From Bacillus pseudomycoides (lineage in GTDB: Bacteria; Bacillota; Bacilli; Bacillales; Bacillaceae_G): 64,000 nucleotides of DNA. The DNA lies in the NCBI RefSeq assembly GCF_022811845.1, contig NZ_CP064266.1, positions 310,001 through 374,000 of the forward strand, written 5' to 3'. The position numbers and the translations under genes are program-made. The number at the start of each line of letters is the position of its first letter. Positions within the stretch are counted from its first letter, which is position 1. The notes beneath the pieces are model-generated. The model saw only the letters and a program-made list of their open reading frames with translations. It was not told the origin of the DNA and made no database searches. Of this stretch, positions 40,990 to 48,948 are shown piece after piece.

Positions 40990-42123
40990 TTATGCTAATG
41001 CTTGTGCTAAATCTTCAATTAAGTCTTCTCCGTCTTCAATACCAACAGAAATACGGATTAATGTATCAGTAATTCCTAAATCTTTACGACGATCTGCTGG
41101 AATAGATGCATGTGTCATTTGTGCTGGAATAGAAATTAAGCTTTCTACCGCTCCTAAACTTTCAGCAAGTGTAAAATACTGCACCTTCTCAAGTACTTTA
41201 TTTAATGTTTCTTCACTATCTACATCAAATGAAATAATAGCACCATATCCACCAGCTTGTTCTTTCGCTAATGCATGATTCGGATGCGCTTCAAGACCTG
41301 GATAGTATACTTTATTTACTTTTGGATGATTGTTTAAAAACTCAGCAATCGCACGTGAATTTATTTCATGCTCTTCCATACGAATTCCTAATGTTTTTAA
41401 ACCACGAAGTAACAAGAAGCTATCCTGTGGTCCAAGAATACCACCTGTTGAATTTTGAACGAAATGAAGGTCTTCTGCTAATTTTGAGCTATTTACAACA
41501 ACTAATCCGGCAACAACATCGCTATGTCCACCTAAATATTTCGTTGCACTGTGAAGTACAATATCTGCTCCTAAAGAAATTGGTGACTGCCAGTATGGCG
41601 TCATGAATGTGTTATCAATAATTGTTAGTAAACCTTTTTCTTTTGCAAACGTGGAAATTTGCTTAATATCTGTAATTTTTAATAATGGGTTTGTTGGTGT
41701 TTCTACATAAATTGCTTTCGTATTTGGGCGAACTGCTTCTGCTACTTCATCTACATTTGTTGTATCTACAAATGTATGCTCAATGCCAAAGCGATTCAAT
41801 ACTTTTGTAATTACGCGATATGTCCCGCCATAAACATCATCTGTTAAAATCACATGATCTCCTTTTGAGAATAACATAATCGTTGCTGTAATCGCAGCCA
41901 TCCCTGATCCGAATGCAAACCCTGCGTGACCGTTTTCTAGTACTGCAATCATTTCTTCTAATGCTGAACGAGTTGGATTACCTGTACGTGAATATTCGTA
42001 TCCTTGATGTTTACCAACTGCTTCTTGTTTGTACGTACTTGTTTGATAAATCGGTACGTTTACAGATCCAGTTGAAGGTTCTCCTATGCGAATACCATGA
42101 ATTAACTTTGTTTTTGCTCTCAT
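40990..42123 (-). CDS. mccB: Cystathionine gamma-lyase / homocysteine gamma-lyase
   Basis: 377 residues from ATG 42123. Cys/Met metabolism PLP family: GSGMAAITATIM, TPTNPLLKITD, and the PLP lysine in HSATKYLGGHSDVVAG. It splits cystathionine to cysteine in the reverse transsulfuration path. Its start is two bases after the mccA stop, so translation is coupled. Confidence 0.95.
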   Translation of the reverse strand: MRAKTKLIHGIRIGEPSTGSVNVPIYQTSTYKQEAVGKHQGYEYSRTGNPTRSALEEMIAVLENGHAGFAFGSGMAAITATIMLFSKGDHVILTDDVYGGTYRVITKVLNRFGIEHTFVDTTNVDEVAEAVRPNTKAIYVETPTNPLLKITDIKQISTFAKEKGLLTIIDNTFMTPYWQSPISLGADIVLHSATKYLGGHSDVVAGLVVVNSSKLAEDLHFVQNSTGGILGPQDSFLLLRGLKTLGIRMEEHEINSRAIAEFLNNHPKVNKVYYPGLEAHPNHALAKEQAGGYGAIISFDVDSEETLNKVLEKVQYFTLAESLGAVESLISIPAQMTHASIPADRRKDLGITDTLIRISVGIEDGEDLIEDLAQALA

Positions 42124-42125
42124 TT

Positions 42126-43049
42126 TTATTCCCACCCTTTGTATATATCTTTACTTAAATAACGCTCACTGCTATCTGGAAAAATCGTTACAATATTTGT
42201 ACCCGGTTTTGCCCTTTCAGCCTCTAATAAACTTGCATGAAATGCTGCTCCTGAAGAACTACCAACAAGAAGGCCTTCTTTCTTCGCTAATTCTTTCACA
42301 CGTCTGAATGCATTTCGATCAGAAATGGTATGAATTGCATCGAAATATGATGATTTTAAAAATGGTGGAATGAATTCAAGGCCAATTCCTTCCGTTTCAT
42401 GTGAACCAGCTTCACCACCATTTAATATAGATCCTTCTGGTTCTACAATCACCGTTTTAATTTCACGATTTTGTTTTTTTAAATAGGAGGCAGTTCCCAT
42501 AAATGTACCACCAGTACCTGCACCTGCCACAAATATGTTAATCTCTCCATCTAGCGCTTCCCACAGCTCTGGTCCTAATGTTTTGAAATAGGCACGTGGA
42601 TTTGCGTCATTTGCAAATTGGCTTGGAGAGTATGAATTTGGAGTTTCTTTTACTAATTCTTTCGCCTTCGCAATTGCACCAGTCATCCCTTGTTCAGTTG
42701 GTGTATGCACAACCGTTGCACCGAGTGCTTTCATTAGCTCTTGTTTTTCAACGCTAAATTTTTCTGGTACACAAACAATAACGCTTAAATCATGTTCTAG
42801 TGCAGCAAGTGCCAGTCCAATCCCAGTATTCCCGGCAGTTGGTTCAATCAACGTTCCACCTTGTGTTACAAGTCCTTTTGCTAGTGCATCTTCAATTAAT
42901 TCTCTTCCTAAGCGATCTTTCACGCTTCCACCTGGATTATAAAATTCAAGCTTTGCAAATAAACGAACGCCCTCTGGAAGTGAAAAACGAGTAATTTCTA
43001 CAATCGGTGTATGACCGATTAATTCATGAACTCCACGATACACCTTCAT
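42126..43049 (-). CDS. mccA: Cystathionine beta-synthase (O-acetylserine-dependent)
   Basis: 307 residues from ATG 43049 behind AAGGAGGAGAACACG. PLP fold type II: PLP lysine in NPGGSVKDRLG, PTAGNTGIGLA, and GAGTGGTFMG. It condenses homocysteine with O-acetylserine (or serine) to cystathionine. Paired with mccB. A terminator hairpin separates it from mtnN. Confidence 0.95.
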   Translation of the reverse strand: MKVYRGVHELIGHTPIVEITRFSLPEGVRLFAKLEFYNPGGSVKDRLGRELIEDALAKGLVTQGGTLIEPTAGNTGIGLALAALEHDLSVIVCVPEKFSVEKQELMKALGATVVHTPTEQGMTGAIAKAKELVKETPNSYSPSQFANDANPRAYFKTLGPELWEALDGEINIFVAGAGTGGTFMGTASYLKKQNREIKTVIVEPEGSILNGGEAGSHETEGIGLEFIPPFLKSSYFDAIHTISDRNAFRRVKELAKKEGLLVGSSSGAAFHASLLEAERAKPGTNIVTIFPDSSERYLSKDIYKGWE

Positions 43050-43077
43050 CGTGTTCTCCTCCTTATTTGCCAATAAA

Positions 43078-43126
43078 GAAAAGGCAACTGTATGTATCTT
43101 CTTTATATGAGACAGTTGCCTTTTTG
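43078..43126 (-). terminator. Terminator between mtnN and mccA
   Basis: AAGGCAACTGT pairs with ACAGTTGCCTT, with T-rich sequence leftward. It would lower mccAB expression from the yrrT promoter, or it may be a control point. Confidence 0.8.
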
Positions 43127-43131
43127 TTACA

Positions 43132-43827
43132 TTACTTTAACTCTTCTAAAACTTTTACAATAAAGTTTGTAGAATGAAGAGCTGCTTGATCTAAAAATTG
43201 ATCAAATGAAACGTTTGATTCTTTACCAGCAATATCAGAAAGTGCACGAATAATTACAAATGGTACTTTGTATTGATGACATACTTGCGCAACTGCTGCT
43301 GCTTCCATTTCTACTGCGTAAAGATTTTCAAATTTATCACGGATTGCTGCAACTCGGTTTGGATCACTCATAAATGAATCCCCTGTTGCAATCATTCCTT
43401 TCACAACTTGAATGTTCTCTTCAGATTTCATACATTTCTCAGCTAATGCTATTAGTGCTTCATCCGCTTTAAATCCTGGTGGCATCCCTGGCACTTGACC
43501 ATATTCGTAATCAAATGCAGTTACATCCACGTCATGATGGCGAACTTCTGTTGAGATGACAACATCCCCAACATTTAAAGATTGATGAAATCCACCAGCT
43601 GAGCCTGTATTAATTACTTTTTCAGGTTGGTATCTTTCTAATAAAATCGTCGTCGACATAGCTGCATTTACTTTACCAATACCAGACTTTAACAAGATTA
43701 CTTCATGTCCTGCTAATGTCCCTTTCGTAAATTCACAACCTGCAACGGTTTCTGTTTCTGCTTGTTCTAATTTGTCACGTAAAATACGTACTTCTTCTTC
43801 CATTGCTCCAATTACAGCAATTCTCAA
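43132..43827 (-). CDS. mtnN: 5'-methylthioadenosine/S-adenosylhomocysteine nucleosidase
   Basis: 231 residues from TTG 43827. Conserved GAMEEEV, the substrate motif NTGSAGGF, and catalytic aspartate in RALSDIAGK. It removes adenine from MTA and SAH, feeding homocysteine toward mccA after S-ribosylhomocysteine cleavage. Confidence 0.96.
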   Translation of the reverse strand: MRIAVIGAMEEEVRILRDKLEQAETETVAGCEFTKGTLAGHEVILLKSGIGKVNAAMSTTILLERYQPEKVINTGSAGGFHQSLNVGDVVISTEVRHHDVDVTAFDYEYGQVPGMPPGFKADEALIALAEKCMKSEENIQVVKGMIATGDSFMSDPNRVAAIRDKFENLYAVEMEAAAVAQVCHQYKVPFVIIRALSDIAGKESNVSFDQFLDQAALHSTNFIVKVLEELK

Positions 43828-43841
43828 TCTAATCCCTCTTT

Positions 43842-44480
43842 CTATTGCTTAGTTGCCTCCATTACCCAAACGAAATGATTTAATCTCGTGAATGTTACAT
43901 GGAAGCCATTGTTTTCAAAAATAGATTGCATGATCGGAATACGTGTATAGTATTCTGTTTGCAAATCGTTTGCTAACTGATGAAAACCTCTTTGTTTTGC
44001 AGTTTCAACAGTTTTATCATACGCTTCTTGATCTGCAAATATCGTATCAGCAAACACTATTTTACCACCTTTATGAAGCAATTGACTATACTTCGCAATT
44101 GCTTCATCTTTTTCATCATCTGTTAGATGATGAAATGCATAAGTGCTTACAATTGTATCAATAGAATCGGGAACATCAAAAGAAAGAAAATCTCCCTCTG
44201 TAATTGAAAATCCTTCTGGTAGCTTTTGCTTTGCGATTGTACGCATTTCACGTGACGGCTCTATGCCGTAAACAGTATGGCCAGCAAGTAATAATTTATT
44301 TGTTAAATTGCCAGTACCAACACCAAATTCTAATACATTTCCAAGTGATTTATTTACTACATCCTCTAAAATCTCCTCATAACGAGCGAAAACTTCTTTA
44401 TATTGTATATCTTCGCCTTGTACGAATGAATCGTACGTATGAGCCCACTCATCAAATAAACCGTTAAATTCTGTACCCAT
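43842..44480 (-). CDS. yrrT: YrrT, SAM-dependent methyltransferase
   Basis: 212 residues with SAM motif VLEFGVGTGNLTNKLL and post-motif ESR/E acid IEPSREM. First gene of the yrrT-mtnN-mccA-mccB set. Its substrate is unknown; its place suggests a SAM-recycling role. A near-consensus promoter stands upstream. Confidence 0.92.
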   Translation of the reverse strand: MGTEFNGLFDEWAHTYDSFVQGEDIQYKEVFARYEEILEDVVNKSLGNVLEFGVGTGNLTNKLLLAGHTVYGIEPSREMRTIAKQKLPEGFSITEGDFLSFDVPDSIDTIVSTYAFHHLTDDEKDEAIAKYSQLLHKGGKIVFADTIFADQEAYDKTVETAKQRGFHQLANDLQTEYYTRIPIMQSIFENNGFHVTFTRLNHFVWVMEATKQ

Positions 44481-44515
44481 ATAAAATTCCCCTTTTTCTT
44501 ATCGGTTTTATCAGT

Positions 44516-44544
44516 ATGATATGCTTTCTTTTCGAAAATGTCAA
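44516..44544 (-). promoter_or_regulatory. Sigma-A promoter of yrrT
   Basis: Minus strand TTGACA (44544-44539), 17-base spacer, TATCAT (44521-44516). In B. subtilis CymR represses this operon; I did not define a CymR site. Confidence 0.82.
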
Positions 44545-44617
44545 TTGAAACGGAAATGGTATTTCCTTCTTTTCTTTGTTACACTTAACTTGATTATATG
44601 GAGAGGGGCGTTTTTTT

Positions 44618-44833
44618 GTGTCATTTACGTTTGAAATGCTGGAAGATAAAGTAGAATTTTTTGAAGCACCAAACTTAGTTTCCTTAGAAAAGAAAATTAA
44701 TGAACAAATTGACAATAACAAAGCACTTATGCTGGAAGTTCATCATATTTCTCATCAAATGGTTATGGATCCCGAGAGCAAAAGACCATATTACAGTGCA
44801 GTTGTTCATTTCAAATTAAAAAAATTGCGCTAA
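44618..44833 (+). CDS. yrzA: YrzA-like protein (DUF2536)
   Basis: 71 residues from GTG 44618 behind GAGAGGGGCG. Short acidic/basic soluble protein (FEMLEDKVEFFEAPNLVSLEKKINEQIDNNKALML in part). Size and position between yrrT and yrrS match B. subtilis YrzA. Function unknown. Confidence 0.82.
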   Translation: MSFTFEMLEDKVEFFEAPNLVSLEKKINEQIDNNKALMLEVHHISHQMVMDPESKRPYYSAVVHFKLKKLR

Positions 44834-44878
44834 CTAAAAAAAGAGAAAGGTTCCTAAGAACCTTTCTCTTTTTTTAGT
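44833..44878. terminator. Bidirectional terminator between yrzA and yrrS
   Basis: About 21 bp of nearly perfect inverted repeat around AAAGAGAAAGGTTC/GAACCTTTCTCTTT with T-runs on both sides. It covers the yrrS stop. Confidence 0.92.
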
Positions 44879-45509
44879 TTAGAGTTTGAACAAGCACTGG
44901 TTTCCAGCCCTCATTTTCTACCCAATCAATATTTACATAATATTTTTTACCAGTTTGTTTATCTTGGACATTACCGTATGCTTTTTGCTTACCGTTGTTT
45001 CCAATGCGGTGAATAATCAACTGTTCCACTGGAATTTCAATTGCAGAGGAAATTGCTTGTTTCATCTCATTCCAATCTGCTGACCCTTGTTGAAACGTCA
45101 TTGCCGGTGTTGAGCCTTGCGTCGTACCTACCGGCTTCCAAGAAGGTTTTGTATAAGCATCAGTTGCTTTAGACTGTGTTTTTTCAGCTGGAACTTTTTC
45201 ATTTGCTTTTGCTTCTTCCTCAGCTTTTTGTTTCTCTTCTTCAGCCTTCTTCTCTTCTTCCTCTTTCTTCTTTTGCTCTTCTAGTTTTGCTTGCTCCTCT
45301 TTATCTTCCTTTTTCTCAGCTTTACTTTCTTTCTTCTTTTCCTGAGATACTTTCTTTTCTTGAGAAGACACTTGCTCTGTTGTATCAGGAACAAATAATT
45401 GATACGCTACAATAGATACTGCTAGTAATACGATAGCTATTGCGATATTTAAAACACCGTTTTGACGACGTTTTTGTTGTTTCTTTTGAAATCTAGATCC
45501 TCCTGCCAT
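44874..45509 (-). CDS. yrrS: YrrS-like membrane-anchored protein (DUF1510)
   Basis: 211 residues: basic start, one membrane segment (GVLNIAIAIVLLAVSIVAYQLFV), a long Glu/Lys coiled-coil-like stretch (about 45-110), and a C-terminal extracellular domain (about 120-211). It pairs with pbpI in Bacillus and is linked to sporulation there. Function unknown. Confidence 0.9.
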   Translation of the reverse strand: MAGGSRFQKKQQKRRQNGVLNIAIAIVLLAVSIVAYQLFVPDTTEQVSSQEKKVSQEKKKESKAEKKEDKEEQAKLEEQKKKEEEEKKAEEEKQKAEEEAKANEKVPAEKTQSKATDAYTKPSWKPVGTTQGSTPAMTFQQGSADWNEMKQAISSAIEIPVEQLIIHRIGNNGKQKAYGNVQDKQTGKKYYVNIDWVENEGWKPVLVQTLN

Positions 45510-45625
45510 TCTTCAAACCTCCATGCAGTTTTTGCTACTTGCTATTGTAACATTAAATCTTAAAAGGTTGAACAACTACAGTAATATTTTCACGAAATGA
45601 AAGCATTTAATAATAAATTGCAAGA

Positions 45626-47380
45626 TTACCTTCTCCTTTCCATGTAAGCAATCTCTTCTACAAATTCTTTAAAAATCGGTGTTACAGTATTTTCTTTACT
45701 ATTCGTTTCTAAATCAACAACTACTAGCGCATATCTTGGGTTTTCGTATGGGAAATAACCCGCAAACCAACGATTTACGCGATCTTCTTTTCCTGTTTGT
45801 GCAGTCCCAGACTTTCCAGCAACAGATAATGGTAGCTTCTGAAAAGTTGCACCTGTACCTTTTTCCATCGTTACGACTTTCCTTAACAAGGATTGTACTT
45901 GTTTCACTGTACTATAAGAGAGTTGTCGTCCTTCCAGTTTATGGTCTTCAAAATAAAAAAATTTCGTTCCATTTTTGTACCGTATTTCTTTTACAGCTTT
46001 TACTTCCTTTTTCTCCCCATTCCTTGCAATCGTCGCCATCATATTTACCACAGCTAAAGGAGATATTCTTACATCCTTTTGTCCAATTGCCGTTTGGGCG
46101 ATTGCTTTGTGACTTCCCTTGTTTTCTTCCTCATTCCAAACGATTGCTTTTTTTTCTTCTATCAATTGTTTAAACATAGGTGTATGAAAAACTGGCCCTT
46201 TCCACCCTACCGTCTCACTTGCTCCTAAAGCCTCTAAATACGTTTCCATTACATGTGTATCCTTTTGCATCAATTCGTCACCAAGCACTGCAAATGTCCT
46301 GTTACAACTTCTAGCAAAGCTCTCTGTAAAGCTTAACTTCCCCATCATAACCTGAGGGGTATTTTCACCATACGGATCTGTATCACAGTCAAACTTACGA
46401 TTCCATTGAATCCTATCATTATCAATTGCAGCAGCCGCAATAACTGTTTTAAAAACAGAACCAGGAAAATGCGGTGTTAGCATTTGATTTTCCATTCTTT
46501 TTTTATATGTATTTTGATTATTCATCTGCAAGGACGGTTTACTCACCATTGCTACAATTTCACTTGTCTTTACATCAAGTAATACTAATCCACCTTTCTT
46601 GATTCCCTGTTTCTGCACGAGCTCTTCTGCTTTTTGTTGCAACGATTTTTCTATCGTTGTTTGAATCGTAACAGGATAAAAGGGATTTCCAGGAGATGTA
46701 TATTTCACGCGTTTTCCAAAAATCGGTTCTCCTTGCCTGTCTACTTGATACAATACTTTCGTTTCGCCATCAGTCATTAAAAACTCATCAAACGATTGCT
46801 GTAATCCTAAAATACCCACAGGTGTTTGACTAGATAATTTTTGTGGTTTCTCGTATCGTTTTTTAAATTCTTTCTCATTTTCCCCGACTACACCAATAAG
46901 ATGTTCTGCTTCAGATGGTTGCTTCATTCTTACTTCAGCTGCCACTATACCTAACATATCAGCACGATTTACCTTTTCCATCTGTTCTTTCGTTAATTGA
47001 AACGGTTTATCACCTCTTTGAAATATAAATGGTTTTCGTTTTTCTTTCATTTGCAGATTTATGTCTTGCCTTGACACACCAATGATATGCGAAATTTTCT
47101 CTAACATGCCATTTTTTATTTGTAGAAATGGGAAAATAACTAAAACTGGGTATTTTTCTTCTCCGAGATTTTCTCCAGTCCGGTCAACAAAATGTCCCCT
47201 ACCATCATCTACTATGACTGCTTGTGTACGCTGGGTGACACTCTTTTCAATTAAATTGATATGCCTTTTCGTAAACGATTCCGTGGCTATAAGTTGTATT
47301 TGTGCTAGCCTACCAAGTAGTAATAACATGATACATGTAAAACAGAGTAAAGTAATCGTAATTCTCCGCTTCATTTTCAT
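45626..47380 (-). CDS. pbpI: Class B penicillin-binding protein (PbpI type)
   Basis: 584 residues from ATG 47380. N-terminal anchor (ITITLLCFTCIMLLLLGRLAQIQL), dimerisation domain, then the transpeptidase with SVFK (nucleophile serine), SCN and KSGTAQTG motifs. It cross-links peptidoglycan. In B. subtilis pbpI-yrrS is a sporulation unit. Its ribosome site lies inside a perfect 14-bp hairpin that touches the start codon. Confidence 0.93.
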   Translation of the reverse strand: MKMKRRITITLLCFTCIMLLLLGRLAQIQLIATESFTKRHINLIEKSVTQRTQAVIVDDGRGHFVDRTGENLGEEKYPVLVIFPFLQIKNGMLEKISHIIGVSRQDINLQMKEKRKPFIFQRGDKPFQLTKEQMEKVNRADMLGIVAAEVRMKQPSEAEHLIGVVGENEKEFKKRYEKPQKLSSQTPVGILGLQQSFDEFLMTDGETKVLYQVDRQGEPIFGKRVKYTSPGNPFYPVTIQTTIEKSLQQKAEELVQKQGIKKGGLVLLDVKTSEIVAMVSKPSLQMNNQNTYKKRMENQMLTPHFPGSVFKTVIAAAAIDNDRIQWNRKFDCDTDPYGENTPQVMMGKLSFTESFARSCNRTFAVLGDELMQKDTHVMETYLEALGASETVGWKGPVFHTPMFKQLIEEKKAIVWNEEENKGSHKAIAQTAIGQKDVRISPLAVVNMMATIARNGEKKEVKAVKEIRYKNGTKFFYFEDHKLEGRQLSYSTVKQVQSLLRKVVTMEKGTGATFQKLPLSVAGKSGTAQTGKEDRVNRWFAGYFPYENPRYALVVVDLETNSKENTVTPIFKEFVEEIAYMERRR

Positions 47381-47419
47381 AACAACACCTCGTCTTTTCA
47401 GTTTAGACGAGGTGTTGTT
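47381..47419 (-). promoter_or_regulatory. Perfect 14-bp hairpin covering the pbpI ribosome site
   Basis: Minus strand AACAACACCTCGTC (47419-47406) and GACGAGGTGTTGTT (47394-47381) pair perfectly around an 11-base loop. GAGGTG, the ribosome site, is in the second arm, and the ATG follows directly. No T-run follows, so it is not a terminator. Confidence 0.7.
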
Positions 47420-47493
47420 CCTTTTATACAAAACGAAATATTATCAAAGCGTATATGATGTAATTATTCCGCATGAACGGGGTAAACGGGAAA

Positions 47494-47539
47494 AATAATA
47501 AAAAAAGTTCACTCATAGGAGTGAACTTTTTTTATTATT
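47494..47539. terminator. Bidirectional terminator after greA
   Basis: A perfect stem centred on AAAAAAAGTTCACTC/GAGTGAACTTTTTTT, extended by AATAAT/ATTATT; T-runs on both sides. It overlaps the greA stop. Confidence 0.93.
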
Positions 47540-48011
47540 TTACAGAGACAATCTCTACTTGCATTTCTCCACCTGGTGTTTGAATTGTTACTTTTTCACC
47601 AATTTGCTTACCTAATAAGCTTTTTGCGATTGGAGAATCGTTAGAAATTCTTCCTTCAAATGGATCTGCTTCTGCACTACCAACGATTGTATATGCTTCT
47701 TCGTCTCCATCTGGTAATTCTTTAAATGCTACAGTTTTACCTAATGTTACAACTGTAGACTCTTCACCATTGTCTTCAATGATTACTGCGTTACGGATCA
47801 TATTTTCTAATTGTGTAATACGACCTTCTACAAATGCTTGCTCATCTTTCGCTGCATCGTACTCTGAGTTCTCAGAAAGATCACCGAAGCTACGCGCGAT
47901 TTTAATACGCTCTACAACTTCTTTACGTCTTACTGTTTTTAATTGCTCAATTTCGTTTTCTAATTTTTGTTTACCCTCTTGCGTCATAGGGTATGTTTTT
48001 TCTGTTGCCAT
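47535..48011 (-). CDS. greA: Transcription elongation factor GreA
   Basis: 158 residues from ATG 48011 behind AAAAGGAGTGG. N-terminal coiled coil with the acidic tip (GDLSENSEYDAAKDEQ) and C-terminal FKBP-like domain (SPIAKSLLGKQIGEKVTI). It rescues backtracked RNA polymerase by stimulating transcript cleavage. A leader with competing hairpins precedes it. Confidence 0.97.
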   Translation of the reverse strand: MATEKTYPMTQEGKQKLENEIEQLKTVRRKEVVERIKIARSFGDLSENSEYDAAKDEQAFVEGRITQLENMIRNAVIIEDNGEESTVVTLGKTVAFKELPDGDEEAYTIVGSAEADPFEGRISNDSPIAKSLLGKQIGEKVTIQTPGGEMQVEIVSVK

Positions 48012-48043
48012 GTTTTCCACTCCTTTTATATACCAATCCCCTG

Positions 48044-48125
48044 AAAAAAAGAGGAGTTCAATATGAAAACTCCTCCGCTCTACCTTTATAGCGGAGGTTT
48101 CTAGTACACATGTACTAGCGGAGTT
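48044..48125 (-). promoter_or_regulatory. Possible attenuator in the greA leader
   Basis: Minus strand order: AACTCCGCT (48125-48117), palindrome CTAGTAC/GTACTAG (48118-48101), CCTCCGCT (48097-48090), AGCGGAGG (48079-48072), then terminator GAGGAGTT/AACTCCTC (48075-48051) with seven Ts (48050-48044). The AGCGGAGG stem shares bases with the terminator's first arm, so the two exclude each other. The terminator stands about 33 bases before the greA start and after the udk terminator, so it can only act on greA. Confidence 0.6.
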
Positions 48126-48242
48126 GTCACATACAACCCCATGTCTTCCAATTCTCCCCTATATAAAGAAGATATGTATGGAAAGTTGATATAAATATGC
48201 CCTCACCTATAGATAGATGAGGTTGGCATGTTTCATTGTATT

Positions 48243-48273
48243 CGATAGGAAGGGAAAAAATCCCTTCCTATCG
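48243..48273 (-). terminator. udk terminator
   Basis: CGATAGGAAGGGA pairs with TCCCTTCCTATCG around five As. Confidence 0.85.
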
Positions 48274-48292
48274 TATATCTTTTACTATGCTA

Positions 48293-48931
48293 TTACAAAT
48301 TCACTTTTTGTTCAAGAATTGTTGCAATTTTTGTGACCATAATATCGATTGCAACATGATTTTGTCCGCCTTCTGGAATAATTATATCCGCAAATTTCTT
48401 AGAAGGCTCAATAAATTGGTTGTGCATTGGACGTACAACATTAACATACTGCTCAACAACAGAGTCCATTGTACGGCCACGCTCTTTAATATCACGTTGC
48501 ATGCGACGTAAAATACGAAGGTCAGCATCCGTATCAACAAACACCTTAATATCCATTAAATCACAAAGACGAGGGTCTTCTAAAATGAGAATCCCTTCTA
48601 AAATAATTACATCTTTCGGTTCTACTGGAATAATTTCTTCTGAGCGTGTATGCAATGTATAATCATATACGGGTTTCTCAACCGGCTTATATGCAAGCAA
48701 CTGATGTAAGTGCTCAATTAATAAGTCATTATCAAACGCTAATGGATGATCATAATTTGTTTTTAAACGCTCTTCCATTGGCAGATGACTTTGGTCTTTA
48801 TAATAATAATCTTGCTCCAAAATTAAAATGGAATGACCTTGAAATTGATCAAAAATTGCTTTTGTTACACTTGTTTTACCTGATCCTGAACCACCAGCAA
48901 TTCCAATTACAACCGGCTTATTCGTCCCCAT
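48293..48931 (-). CDS. udk: Uridine/cytidine kinase
   Basis: 212 residues with Walker A GIAGGSGSGKTSV and DYYYKDQSH. Phosphorylates uridine and cytidine for pyrimidine salvage. Downstream of the two U32 genes with 17 bases between, so one operon. Same neighbour order as B. subtilis. Confidence 0.97.
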   Translation of the reverse strand: MGTNKPVVIGIAGGSGSGKTSVTKAIFDQFQGHSILILEQDYYYKDQSHLPMEERLKTNYDHPLAFDNDLLIEHLHQLLAYKPVEKPVYDYTLHTRSEEIIPVEPKDVIILEGILILEDPRLCDLMDIKVFVDTDADLRILRRMQRDIKERGRTMDSVVEQYVNVVRPMHNQFIEPSKKFADIIIPEGGQNHVAIDIMVTKIATILEQKVNL

Positions 48932-48948
48932 TCAACTACCACTCTTTC

